Assembly (NCBI GenBank): GCA_964017235.1
Contig: OZ024936.1
Span: 52,255,028 to 52,319,027, forward strand
Origin: Sabellastarte sp. h YS-2021
Taxonomy: Eukaryota > Annelida > Polychaeta > Sabellida > Sabellidae
DNA: 64,000 bases
Direction of reading: 5' to 3'
Position 1 is the first letter of the stretch, and the number at the start of each line of letters is the position of its first letter. Position numbers and translations under genes: made by a program. Of this stretch, positions 21,595 to 32,497 are shown piece after piece. The notes beneath the pieces are model-generated. The model made no database searches. It had not been told where the DNA came from and worked only from the letters and a program-made list of their open reading frames with translations.

Positions 21595-23170
21595 TCTGGA
21601 ATTAACTCTCACCAGTTTTCCTTTAAAATAGATTAAATTGGTGCTCGCTTATATATAGTACATATATGCTGGAATACTATCTCTGAATTGATACAATAAA
21701 TTCATGCATCTGTATATATGTGATATGAAAAAAGAATACTGCTACAGTGGTTATATCCCGCCTTAGGATCAGTAATAATTGAGAACTAAGGGAGATATAA
21801 GGTCAAAGGTCAAAGTCAGCAGTTGGAAAAGATTCCCAGGCCATGACTTCCTATAAGTTGTTTTCACATTCCAAATTCCTAGTAGGATTGAGAAGGGAAA
21901 TACAAGGTCTTTTTAATATAGGATAATCCCATTTGACATTAAACATGTGATATGGCAGCCATTTTATTTTCCAAACTAGCCCAAATTACTATAAGGCTAA
22001 CTTTTCTAGTAAATATATCTTTTGTGCAAATTGGATGAATCTAGCTACAATATTCCAAGTTTTAGAGCATCTTAATGAGTTTGAAATAAATGACTATGGC
22101 AGCCATTTTTTGTCAAAATAAGGCTCAAATTGCTCACAGGTAAAACATCTGCAGGCCAGGACTTCCTATGGACCGTTTTGCATTCTGAAGCCCAAGCACC
22201 AATATGAGGATGTTTTAGTATGATGACCACCATTTAACCTTGAAGCAGGGGACAAAGGTCAAATTCAACAACTTGAAAAGATTCCTAGGCTATGACTTCT
22301 TACAAGTTGTTTTCATATTCTGAACCCCTTAGAGCAATGGAAGGTAGATACAAGGCCTTTTTAATAGGATAACCCCACTTGACAGTAAACATGTGATATG
22401 GCAACCATTTTGTTTTGAAACTAGGCCAAAATAACTTTCAGGTTAGTTTTCCTAGCCATATATCTTTTGTGCAAATTTGATGAAGGTAGCTGCAATATTT
22501 CATGATTTAGAGCATCTTTATGATTTTTGATCAATTGTCTATGGTAGTCATTTTGTTTTTCAAAATGAGGGCAAAATTTTGCAGACATGTCTGCCTAGCC
22601 ACAAACATTCCCTGTAACTTTGGTCAAGATATCTTTATAAATGAATATGAGATATTAAGGCTTATGAAAAAACATGACGAATGGGCTCACGGACGGACGC
22701 ATGTACAGAAGGCGTTTTATAATCTCCCGACCATGGCCTTTGGCTGCTCTCGAGAGATGAACATGACACACCAAAAGGTAACCTTAACAAGAGGGAGCGA
22801 TTTTTGAAGTTCTAGACCAAATTTTTGTATTTTTGGGGCTTATCGTACCAAAAGCTGTGTTGGGCTTTTAGTTTTTAATGTAAGTAGATATATATAATGT
22901 GTGCCTATAGAAGGATCAATTTCAGCTTCTATTTTTACAGTAAAATAAACGTTTGGCTCTTAATTAGTCAATGGCCTGATGAAATAATCTGGAAATTCAC
23001 GCAAAATTGTCCCCACATTTTGATGAGATGAAAGTGCTTGTTAAATTTGGTTGACCTGTATGTATGAGATAGCTAGTCTGGTTAAAAAGTTTCAAAATAC
23101 AAGAAAAAAATGTTTTTATCATATGACCTTGATAATGGCCAATTAAAGGTCAAATTCATATGGGTCAATC

Positions 23171-23975
23171 GGGGTTCGGTGGTGTAGCAGTTGCAATGCT
23201 TGTCTCCAACCTCTTAGGTTACCAGTTCGAATCTCGACCCAGCTATAGGCGCTTCATGTTGAAAAGCTGGTAATTACTTGCCGATGATTTACAGTGCAGA
23301 GTCTCGATCATGCAATTGACCAGCTAGTATGTACTGGTTCCTCCACCCATAAACTACTAGGGCTGCAACGATTCTTAATTCGGTTACTCGGAAACGAAAC
23401 GATTCAGTTCAATACTCGAAGCAAGAAAAGTGAACCGGCTATTCGAAAGCAACTAAACATAGACGTAAAGTCTACTACAAAATTAAATTTTTTCTTTGAA
23501 TATATGAATATATTTATATATTTTACTAATATAAGGTGTTTCCGTTTCTGTTTTTTTATATTTTAAGTATTTGCAAGCTTTAATAGTTTGTGTAACAATG
23601 TTTTTAATAGACGGCATTTTAATATAACGTATTTCGAAGACGCCTCAAATCTCGCAATATAAAAATGGATAAAATTTCCTATATTTAGCATTATAAATGT
23701 GTCTTAATTTTCCCCAAAATTCAATAAATTATCAAAATTCATTCCTGTTGTGTGCCTTTTAACCATTTAATTCATAAGGCGTGATATGTCGAAATATGAT
23801 GCAACTTATTTCGTGGGCGGTAATCAAGCGATTAACCGAGTCCGAGTCGGTTCTTCCAGAACGAGTAATCGAGGCACATTTTCGGGCTCGTTTGCAGCCC
23901 TATAAACTACCCATCGCAATATGACCCTGGCTGTTGAATATGACTTGAAACAAAAAATATAAATCTATATTAAAT
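23171..23975 (+). mobile_element. tRNA-derived SINE split by a hAT MITE (copy 2)
   Basis: This is the duplicate of 14190-14994, with the TSD at 23153-23166 and 23976-23989. It shows that the SINE and its nested MITE were present before the tandem duplication. Confidence 0.8.
23358..23902. mobile_element. hAT-type MITE (copy 2)
   Basis: This is the duplicate of 14377-14921 with the same 8-bp TSD. One base differs in the right terminus (23894 G versus 14913 A): here the right end reads TTTGCAGCCCTA, closer to the left terminus. Confidence 0.88.
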
Positions 23976-25516
23976 AATTCATATGGGTCCAATACTAATA
24001 TATATTCCCAAGATTATAGATGCTTGATATAACTGCCAAATATAATTTTGATAGGCCTTAATTATATTAAGGGAGATATTCAACTTAATTATAAAATGCA
24101 TGCATGCTGCTGTGCTGGTGGCAGAGTTAATATAGCTATGCTGCATGTTTGAAGACATGGGGGGGAACCAGTAATTAAGCATCCCCTTTTCAAGGGACAC
24201 TAACTTTGGAAGTTTTATCTCAACAAAATCTTTTTTCTCCCTTAATAATTAATGTTCATATAATAGAGGGCATATATACTGTGTCAAAAATGTACTTACT
24301 GGGTGGGCTTCCTTTTTTTCTTTTATCCATCTCCAGGAATACATGTAGGTTTGCAGTAAAATATCAAGTAATTAAGTTCAGCAGGTGATCCAAGTGATAT
24401 AATAATGAAATTACAGTACTAATACATTTTAATTTGTATATTCATATTGAAAATATGCAGCCAATACCTTTTCCAAACTTTATGAACTTTTACTGTTGAA
24501 TGCACACTTTTATACACATGTAGTTGTTGAGACAATTAATTCATCACTTTAATTATTTTGTGAAACAAAGAAAAAATCTTTGAGTGGAGATTTTAAGCTG
24601 AATTAAACTGTGTAGTACATAGAGATGGGATATTTATCCTCACATGCATGCCCCACCTATGTAAACAACTGCACAGATAAGACGGTAAGCAGCAAAATAC
24701 AGATGTGGCCTTTCCATGCCTTTGATGGCCTTATACATTTTGTTTTGTTCACAGGAATGAAATATATAATGCATTTGACCTAATCATTTGGCTCACTGTT
24801 TCTACATATACAGTCACAAAGCAATAAAATTGTGAGTTATTAATAATTATTCCATGACACAAAATGTAAATTTCAGATAGAAAGTTAGAACTATTCTATC
24901 TGAATTAAAATGATATACATTGTGTATATCATATGTATCCATCTGTCACATATTTTGAAAACTAGAAAAAGGCTAATATATTAGCCCAGTGGCCTCTGAA
25001 AAGTGAAAAACAAATTTCAGTAAACTGCAATACTAATCTTTCTCTTTATGCTTACATACACTTTTAATTGAAAGCATTTTTTTCTACACATTAATTTCCA
25101 CATACATATTTTGTACACATTATATATTTCATCATATGAGTTCTTTCCCATATTTTTATTACTATAGTAGCTTTTAGAATATATATGCTATTATGAATAA
25201 AAATCAACATTTATTGAATGGTGTCTGTTTTGGTATAAATTATGACACTAACGCCATGATAAGTCAGCTAAACCGTTAGCATTCTTATACAAACAAGCAA
25301 GGTATCAATTTTCAATTTTAAACTGGAAGCTGCATGGATTGTATAGTTGAATGGTTGTGCACATTCATTTTATTTCCAAGCAGTTACTTTCATATATATA
25401 GAGGTAGATCCAGGTGAATTTAGTGAAAAAAGATAGATTTTTAATATAGTTTTGCACAATTAAACACATATATAGATTGGATAAACAAATTAGTGTACAT
25501 ATGTGTACAGCATAAA

Positions 25517-28015
25517 ATGGCTTTTTACTGTGTGTATTTTCCATGTGATCAATCAATTATTGTTAAACAAAAGACAGCTCTTCAGTTGGCAGAAAAACAA
25601 GATATAGGATGTGAAGTATCTTGTGAATTCCCTGTAGAAGACTTGGATGATGAAGGGATAACATATCAGAAAAATGAATCGTTTACTGGCTATTTGCTTT
25701 CACTTGGCACAGGCAAGTATATAATAATGCTTGTTTTTATATATTTATATAGTTGTATGCTCTTAATTATTGTAATTGCATGAATTAAAAGAGCACATAT
25801 ATTGATCAACCACTATGTTTTGATTTTCATGCAAACACCAAGAACATATAGATATATATTTTACATACTATTAATATGCAATTAACCCACCTGTGAAATT
25901 TTCCATTTCATGAAATGGATAAAGAAATTATAATTGGACAATGGTACCATTCAATTAACCTGCATGTCCATAAAATATTCATTATGTATATTAATCAGTT
26001 TATATATTATTTATTCATTAAGTTTTTCTGAACATAATTTAATATTGTATCTCAATCATGCAGGTGTGGGTGTTCTTTATATATATGCTTCTATTAATTT
26101 TCTAGTTGATATACATAATTATATATATATTTTTATTAATTTACTCACATAAGTGAAACAGTATATATATACCATGTGCCAATAAATTAAACAATCTGTT
26201 TTTGTAAAATGCATAAATATAATTAAATACTTTTTACCATTTAAATAATGCCCATTTAATTAACTGTTTAAAGTGCAACTTAATTATAGTTGATGAGCTT
26301 AAAATTTGACTCTCAATTGTATGCATGCACAGTCACCAACTGGTTACTTCCCACCATACTGCATTAACAAATTGCATGATGCTACATGATCACTGATCCA
26401 GATGTCTCTGTAAGATCAGAATGATTACACTATTATTTGAAATTTATATTTTGTTGCACTAATTTTATGTATAGATATATAAATATCGACATCCATATAT
26501 TGCACACTACAGCATATCTAAGGCATATATTAACACTGCATGTGTACTGTGCATCTCAGATATATGCTTAACTGTTGATATCAATTTCTTCTGTGACATT
26601 TTTCAGATAAGGCTGCTGCAAAGAAGTGTCATCTTGCCCTGACGGGTAAGCTGTCTGAGCTGAGAAGTGAAGGTTTGAAAGGGTATCAGATACAAGAGGT
26701 ACTTCTAAAATATGCAGAAGAAAGACAGCTCTCAGGGAAGAGAGGATCTTGTGTCAAACTTCAGAAGGTTTTAAAAGATCTGAAAACTGCAGACTTGTCT
26801 TCAACTAGTTCCTGCACAGCATCTAAAATGAAAGAGGGAGAAAAAGTGAAGTCGACAAAGCCGGAAGTAAACAAATTAAAAAACCCAAAGGCATCAAAGA
26901 ATTCCACAAAGTCGAAGAAAAAAACAATGTTAATTTCATCAGCCAATTCTGCCCAGCAGGAGGCAACTTTATTTTTTGAAAAAGCATTGGGGCTAATCAC
27001 ACCACAAGAATCCAGAAAGGGAAACAGTATCAGTTTTTCATCAGATGATAACAATTCTCAAGAAATCATTCCTGTCATCACTAGCTCAGAAACCGTCGGA
27101 CAAGCTGTCGCCAAGACATCTGAATGGCTTCAACCTTCTAATAATATTCAGTTTGGGAAAACCAGGTCACCATCTCAAACTGAAACAGGGTCCCTTCCTT
27201 CAGCCAGTACAAGCAAAATCTGTCAACCTGAACCATTCAAAACTGAAACAGAGCTCATTCCTTCTCCTTGCACAGTTAGCGAAACACCAGTCCAACATAT
27301 ACCTGATCTTACATGTGAAACTCACTCGTGTGCAGTGGCAAATTACGTCCCGATTGCAAATAGTAAATCTGACATTTCCACTTATCCACTGACCAGCTTC
27401 ACGTCTCTGCTGAATGAGGAATGTGGTCAATGTTTGATGCATACGCATAAAATTGAGGCTCTGGAGGAAGAATTGTCATGTCTAAAGCAAGACTACAAAC
27501 ACATGGAAGAAAAGTACCAGGAATTGCAACAAGCATGTTTAAAAGCACCTGAAAAAAGCAGTACTTCAACTTGTCCAACACCAACTTATGAACCAAAGAG
27601 AGGTCTGCGTGTGCCTAAGTCGCACTATAAAATACAAGACCCAACAAAACCGATTCCACAGGGATATGTTAAGCTTGGGGGTCAAAGATCAGAGGTTGTG
27701 GTGGAATCAGAATGGAAGGAAAGCTTTGACAGAAGAGTGAAGCGAAAGAGGGCCAGTTTCAAAGTGAAAAAAATGTTTGATTCCTTTTATGATCCTTGGC
27801 AACTACAGGGGCATAACAGTCGCAGCATATTTTTGGAACCAGAGCCTACACCACAAATAGCCAAAGCAATCAAGCTCTATGCTACCGATGAACTAGATCT
27901 CACAGAGTGTGACTTTAATAAAGCGTTCAATTCTAAAGCAGGTACAGCAAAGAGAGCCATGCACAATATTAGCCCAGAAGATGCCCTTCCAAAAAAAGTG
28001 AAGAATTCAAAATAA
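25517..28015 (+). CDS. BEN-domain protein encoded by the transposon, two exons
   Basis: Exon 1 is 25517-25712 (ATG in AAAATGGC). The intron is 25713-26606, with donor CACAG|GCAAGT and acceptor GACATTTTTCAG. Exon 2 is 26607-28015. The phase-1 join makes an Asp codon and a 534-aa protein. The nearby GT donor choice would give a stop at once. Residues 1-65 form a compact N-terminal segment. Residues of about 67-125 are helical and basic (KKCHLALTGKL, KGYQIQEVLLKYAEE). A Ser/Thr/Lys-rich linker follows. A probable coiled coil covers about 346-376 (HKIEALEEELSCLKQDY). A BEN-like domain covers about 419-517 (YVKLGG, VVVESEWKE, FKVKKMFDSFYDPWQL, IAKAIKLYATDEL, FNKAF...AGTAKRA). BEN domains bind DNA and chromatin partners. 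In this setting it may bind the subterminal repeats, as TNPA does in maize En/Spm. That role is inference. Confidence 0.72.
25713..26606 (+). other. GC-AG intron of the BEN gene
   Basis: The donor CAG|GCAAGT matches the strong consensus typical of GC-AG introns. The acceptor tract is TTCTTCTGTGACATTTTTCAG. Only this pairing keeps the frame between the two exons. The copy-1/copy-2 breakpoint lies inside this intron at 26138/26139. Confidence 0.7.
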
Positions 28016-29315
28016 TCATTGGGAGATATATTGTTTCCTATAGATACTGTGTGTGAGGCAGTAATTTTTGTTGCTACAATTGTGACAATATTTGAACATT
28101 TTTCCTCTGAATATGGGATTCTTCAGTACCTTTTGGTCATTTTCTCATTTCTCATGATTGAAGATATTTGGCTGATATCTTGTTTTGTTTGGTAGCATAG
28201 CTAGAAGTGGTTTAACCCATAAATTATAGCTCTACATTGTGTCACTATCTTAGAAACAAAAAGTATGCCTCTGGGATACCGAAGAATGTCACAGTGTGAA
28301 TTTCAAGCATATTTATGTGACTTTACACTATTTTTTTAATTAATATTCCAGAAACTGTAACAGAGAGGACCTTATTCTAAAATGTGGCAAATATCTTTAA
28401 ATGTCAATAGCTAGATTTCTAATTAATTGTTTAACCACATTTCTTATTTTGGACATTCATATGCATGCTCCATTTATGTAAGCCAACATTTCAAGCTCTT
28501 TTTCAGAAATGTCAGCTGACACTGTGCCCACATAGCATTATGTCTTTCTTGTATGTGTTGATTTTTCACTTGCAAGGTCTTAAAACTGAATTTTTATGGT
28601 ACTTAACTTTTCATAAGTTTAAAGCTGTTTAATCCAGACCAAAGTATATAAACCTCTGAAGCAGGGGGATTTTGAATTATTTTTTGTATGCTATGATTCA
28701 CATTTGCTTGTGAAATTTACTGTGGAGCTGCTGTTCAATATCTGATTAAAGGTGTTATTTTAAAAATTGCCTGTATCTTACAATACAATGACCAAGTACA
28801 TTGATGTAAAAAGTTATTTGTTTGTTGTTATGAGTTAATGTGCACTGCTCTAGAGATAGAAAAATTCAGTTTGTAACTTTAGTACATTTATGTGACAATT
28901 TATTATACTAGTTTGGTGACTAGCTTATTGTTACCTAATAATTTAGTATTTTATACAATGACTGGGTATTTTGAGGGAATATGTGTTTTTACTTTTTGAG
29001 GTAGCAAAATGGTATTTTCATGCAGCTCAATATTGTTATTTAATGACATGCTAGATATTTCAGTTTATGTTTTATTCAAGAATTTGCATTTAAATTGTTT
29101 CTTAATTATATCCTGTGGCATAAATTTTGTAAAGATTTGTATTGAAAAAAAATGGAATATAAATATATTTCTAATAATATTTTTTCATCAGTCTTTGGTA
29201 CAGCTTGGGTGATATTATTCAAGCAATTAAACTAAATCAGTGCTTACTAATTAGCAAGTATACACTATATAAATTAATGATGCTGATCGATAACTGAAAT
29301 ATTTGAAAACATATG
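28016..29315. other. Transposon interior downstream of the BEN gene
   Basis: This AT-rich stretch is present only once because it lies outside the duplicated unit. It probably holds the BEN 3' UTR. I see no further ORF with coding character. Confidence 0.6.
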
Positions 29316-29723
29316 TTCGCAGAGAGTTTGCAGCAATTGTTTGCTGCATGTTTGCAGCAACATCTATATTAATGCAATAAAAGTGCAGGACATTCACGGG
29401 AACTATATTTGCAGAATGTTTGCAGCAAGTGTTTGCAACATGTTCGCAACAAAATATTCTTAGGTGGATTTTTCATTCACACAAATGTTTGCAGCATATT
29501 TGCGGCTACTGTTTGCAGACTGTTTGCAGGAACTGCTTGCAAAATGTTCACTGGAACCATTTGCAGACTGTTCGCAGAATTGTTTGCAACATGTTTGCAG
29601 AAAAGTGTTCGCAGGAAAGCTCATTTGCATACCAATCGCGAACATTTTAAAAATGTTTGCAATGCAATCGCAACAAATGTTCGCAAGATGTTTGCAGTAT
29701 GTTCGTATTATATTAGCAGCAAC
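29316..29723. repeat. Right subterminal repeats of the CACTA/EnSpm-like element
   Basis: A dense array of ATGTTTGCAG, GTTCGCAA and TTTGCAAC units occurs, about twenty in 400 bp, mostly in one orientation. They are the complement of the TTGC(A/G)AACAT units at the left end. The open frames predicted over this array come from the repeat and are not genes. Confidence 0.75.
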
Positions 29724-29755
29724 TATTCGCCAGAAGGGCAATTTGTCCGTAAGGG
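29724..29755 (-). repeat. Right terminal inverted repeat of the CACTA/EnSpm-like element
   Basis: It reads TATTCGCC...GTCCGTAAGGG on the plus strand. The reverse complement begins CCCTTACGGACAAA and later has GGCGAATA, aligning to the left terminus with one gap. Confidence 0.75.
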
Positions 29756-30186
29756 CTGGGGCCAACCATATTGAATTCAAAGACAACACAATAGACCAAA
29801 GTTTGTAAATCTTAATGTACTCATACAAGAAAATAACGAGTAGACACAACATTATTGGATATGAAAATCTAATAATCAATCCTCACTATTTTAAAATATT
29901 AGGTATCAATATAAATCTGTAATATTGGTCAAGATTCCCCGTATTTTCCCAAATCAGGAAGTGTTTCTCAATAAAGAAAATGATTAAAATGTTTTATAAT
30001 ATTTGTCACAATTATGTGTGTACGTTGCTATCATAATCAATGATTTCTGCAACATATCACACCATTTATAGCAATTATTAAATGTTCATAATGTCTTTTT
30101 TTCTCCTCAAGTTTCCGCCATTTTTTCCTTTTGTTTGTCAGACTGTGACAAATAAAAAATACAGTAAACCAGTAAGTGGGTGTGGC
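29756..30186. other. No gene; sequence between the transposon end and the resumed DIRS reading
   Basis: This AT-rich stretch shows no coding signal or TIR that I can see. In an intact DIRS element only a few tens of bases should separate the 8029-8176 and 30187 readings, so this may be another decayed insertion. Confidence 0.4.
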
Positions 30187-30815
30187 CCATGGAACGGTCC
30201 ATGTTGTCTGGTACATCAACAAGAGAGGGGCGGGGGATCTTTTTTTGCCCTCCTCAGGAGACTACTCTGCTGGTGCAATCTCAGCCAAATAGTGTTTAAG
30301 GCCAGGTACACCCTGGGTAACCTGAATTTGATCGTGGACAAAACTATCCAGTAAAAACAGGTGACTGAAAAAGAAAGGTCTCTGCTACAGGAAGTGTTTG
30401 ACCAAATGCAACAGATCACACACTTCTCAGGTGGACTTATTTGCCCTAGCCATGGGCAATGGATACTCTAAGTCCATCCTGGGAGAATCCATCCCTCAGT
30501 TTCCTCTCCACGAACCAGACACACTCTGGTTCCTTGATAGGTCTCTCAAAGAGGACAGAAAATTACTATCTAGACAGGAAGAAAGGAATTGTCTGGTCCT
30601 CTTTTAGAGAAGAATATAGCCCTGCAACAATTTCTTCATGGATAAAACAGTGATCTTGTTTTATCAACTGTTACATCAGGTTAAGGTATTTGGATCAAAT
30701 CCTTTCACCCTGTCACTGGAAGTCACACGACACCTGCACTCACTTTTATCTGCAGGATGTGACCCAGGATGATTTAGAGGTCTATTATCAGGACCCTGTA
30801 GTTGCAGCACAACAT
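30187..30815 (+). pseudogene. Older DIRS copy: RNase H end and recombinase C-terminus
   Basis: The reading resumes with VVWYINKRGAG (RNase H region, YINKxGG type), then LCWCNLSQIVFKARY and EVFDQMQQITHTSQVDLFAL (the DLFA connection motif). After a gap come EYSPATISSWIKQ and HFYLQDVTQDDLEVYYQDPVVAAQ, matching the recombinase C-terminus at about 4390-4650 of the first DIRS copy. Most of the recombinase is deleted. It is the third piece of the copy started at 5690. Confidence 0.6.
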
Positions 30816-31042
30816 ATGGGGCCACGGAGGGACAGTGGTAATGCACTCGCCTCTGACATCTGAGATTAGCAGTTCAAATCCCGGACATTATGTGAGAAAA
30901 TTTATAGTTGCTGACCGATGTTTGGCCGCTTACAGTGCCGAAACTTGACTATGTACTGAGTTCTTCTGCTCATAAAAATATCCGTTGTGAAATGACCTGT
31001 TCATTGTTCAAAGTGATGTAAAATCCCACATAAATAAATAAA
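30816..31042 (+). mobile_element. tRNA-derived SINE
   Basis: The head is GGGGCCACGGAGGGACAGTG, with B-box-like AGTTCAAATCC. The body reads TTGCTGACCGATGTTTGGCC, and the tail is CACATAAATAAATAA. A direct repeat TGCAGCACAA occurs at 30803-30812 and 31043-31052. It is inserted directly after the DIRS PVVAAQ coding remnant. Confidence 0.8.
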
Positions 31043-31052
31043 TGCAGCACAA

Positions 31053-31489
31053 TAAATACACAATAAATTAGGCCTTAGTTCTGTATACAGTGTAACTAGT
31101 TTTTCTTTACCCTATTTTATGGTTTCCATCTGTTCTGTCTTGACCCAAATTTTCAGACCGACAGAAAAATGCATTTCATTCACTTTCCTCTGGGATCCCT
31201 GGGACTGAACTTTTGTTTCCTCCGCCCATGTACCCAGATCTGGAGAAATAAAAAGGGGAGCACACATGTCCAGCACTGGATCAGTTGGTAAGCCTTTTGG
31301 ACCTGGAAGTGTATACTCCAATTTTGAGCCTCTTGGAAAGTTCCCTACAATTTTTAGAACAGGAGAGCACTACATATTTATACCAAATAAGTTCGAGCCT
31401 CTGGAGAAGACCTTATTCTGGAAACATGCAGTAGTCCTGGTCACGTAATGGAATCCAGATATTCAGCCTTGATCTAATTTCAGATTTCT
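31053..31489. other. No gene recognised; possibly the DIRS 3' tail
   Basis: The first part continues the DIRS remnant after the SINE. No terminal repeat like that at 5410 is seen. Confidence 0.35.
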
Positions 31490-32190
31490 AAACGTTTCTA
31501 AGCAAACGTTTTTGCTGTAATGTTTAAAAACATTTTATAAACAATCTCTATAAAAACCTTTTTACTGAAAACCTTTATTAAACATTTATATAATAACACA
31601 AAAAGCTAGGTTTGACTGGAAACATTTTTAAAACATTTATAAAACAGCTGAAGAAATTAAGGTTTTGCTGGAAATGGTTTTCAAATATTTATCATAAAAT
31701 GTTTGATAAACAGTACACATAAAATGTTTAAACAGCATTGCTTGTCAAATTTTTTTAAAACATTCTATAAAAAACGTTTTTGAAACCTATAATTTTAAAC
31801 CTTCACCTCCAAACATGTCCAAACAAAGATGGCGGTGAGCAATAATAGGGGATTTTAGAGGACTTTGTCAAAAATTGCCCCTAAAAGTATGAATTCAATG
31901 GGGACAAAATTTCTAAGCCATTATCTTACAATTTTAGACATGAAAATAATATTTTCAATAGTGAGCAACCATACAAAGATATTGAATTTGACCTCTGACC
32001 CCATTATTATTCAGACCTTATTCTGTTCATTTATAATGTTTTTCTAACATTTATTGTTAAACGTTTAATAAACGTTTTCATAAAACATTTTAAAAACATT
32101 CAATTACAAATGGTTTTCGTACCCATCATTTTTAAACATTTGTCAAACGTTTCCTTTCAAACGTTTGCAAAACCTAAAATGTTTACTGGG
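31490..32190. mobile_element. Non-autonomous element with AAACGTTT/AAACATTT arrays
   Basis: AAACGTTT, AAACATTTATAAAAC and complements recur from 31490 to about 31800 and from 32040 to 32180. The right end reverse-complements to CCCAGTAAACATTTTAGG, resembling the ends at 8028 and 39718. The central part (31800-32040) lacks the motif. No ORF is convincing. The left boundary is uncertain. Confidence 0.5.
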
Positions 32191-32199
32191 AAGTTGCAA

Positions 32200-32497
32200 G
32201 AGACAGTGGCTTCATGAGAGTTGATAAGGACAAGACTGGGAGTGATACAGACAAGCCTGGAAGTGATGAGACAAGATGGGAATCGACTAGGACAAGTCAT
32301 TTACCAGGTGGGGCGGAGCAATAGTCTGTAAGGAGGGTCAGGGAAATATCAAACATGTTTGATTTTTTACCAACCCACTGCGACAAGCCAGGAAAATAAA
32401 ACCGACCCTTACAGACTATGTAAACATTGATCCTGAGCCTCAAAAAATGCTTCGTTACCAACAGGTCGGCCCCAGTGGAACACCCTCATTAGTGTAG
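32200..32497. mobile_element. Fragment of the GGTGTTCCACTGG TIR family
   Basis: The right end CCCCAGTGGAACACCCTCATTA matches the right TIR of the element at 52008-52461. Inside it has AAATATCAAACATGTTTGAT followed by a T-run, the same palindrome core as at 52090 with one arm altered. It also has GATAAGGACAAG strings shared with 52.15 kb. The left TIR is not clear. Confidence 0.5.

Larger units (their letters stand above)
17158..29755. mobile_element. Complete CACTA/EnSpm-like transposon, 12.6 kb, with transposase and BEN-domain genes
   Basis: The left terminus CCCTTACTGACCAGA... is matched by the reverse complement of the right end, CCCTTACGGACAAAT..., with 11 of the first 14 bases equal and a shared GCGAATA about 25 bp in. 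TTTGCGAA/TTCGCAAA-type subterminal repeats occur at both ends. Such subterminal arrays are a known trait of CACTA/EnSpm elements, and the transposase has the animal EnSpm/CMC look. A 2-bp CT flanks the composite on both sides (8175-8176 and 29756-29757), a weak TSD candidate. Both genes have open, splice-consistent reading frames, so the element may be young. Confidence 0.8.

Noticed and set aside
25713..25720. Canonical GT donor (GGCAA|GTATAT) for BEN exon 1
   Set aside because: It shifts the frame and hits TAA at once when joined to 26607. The GC donor keeps the frame.
26139..26150. Microhomology (TTACTCAC versus TTACTGAC) as the cause of the tandem duplication
   Set aside because: Recombination within that string would not retain the CCC that precedes it in copy 2. 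The break is left of the homology, at the element's terminal base.
29409..29808. Three overlapping Cys-rich open frames
   Set aside because: They are translations of the TTTGCAG/GTTCGCAA subterminal repeats in every frame, and one exists on the opposite strand too.
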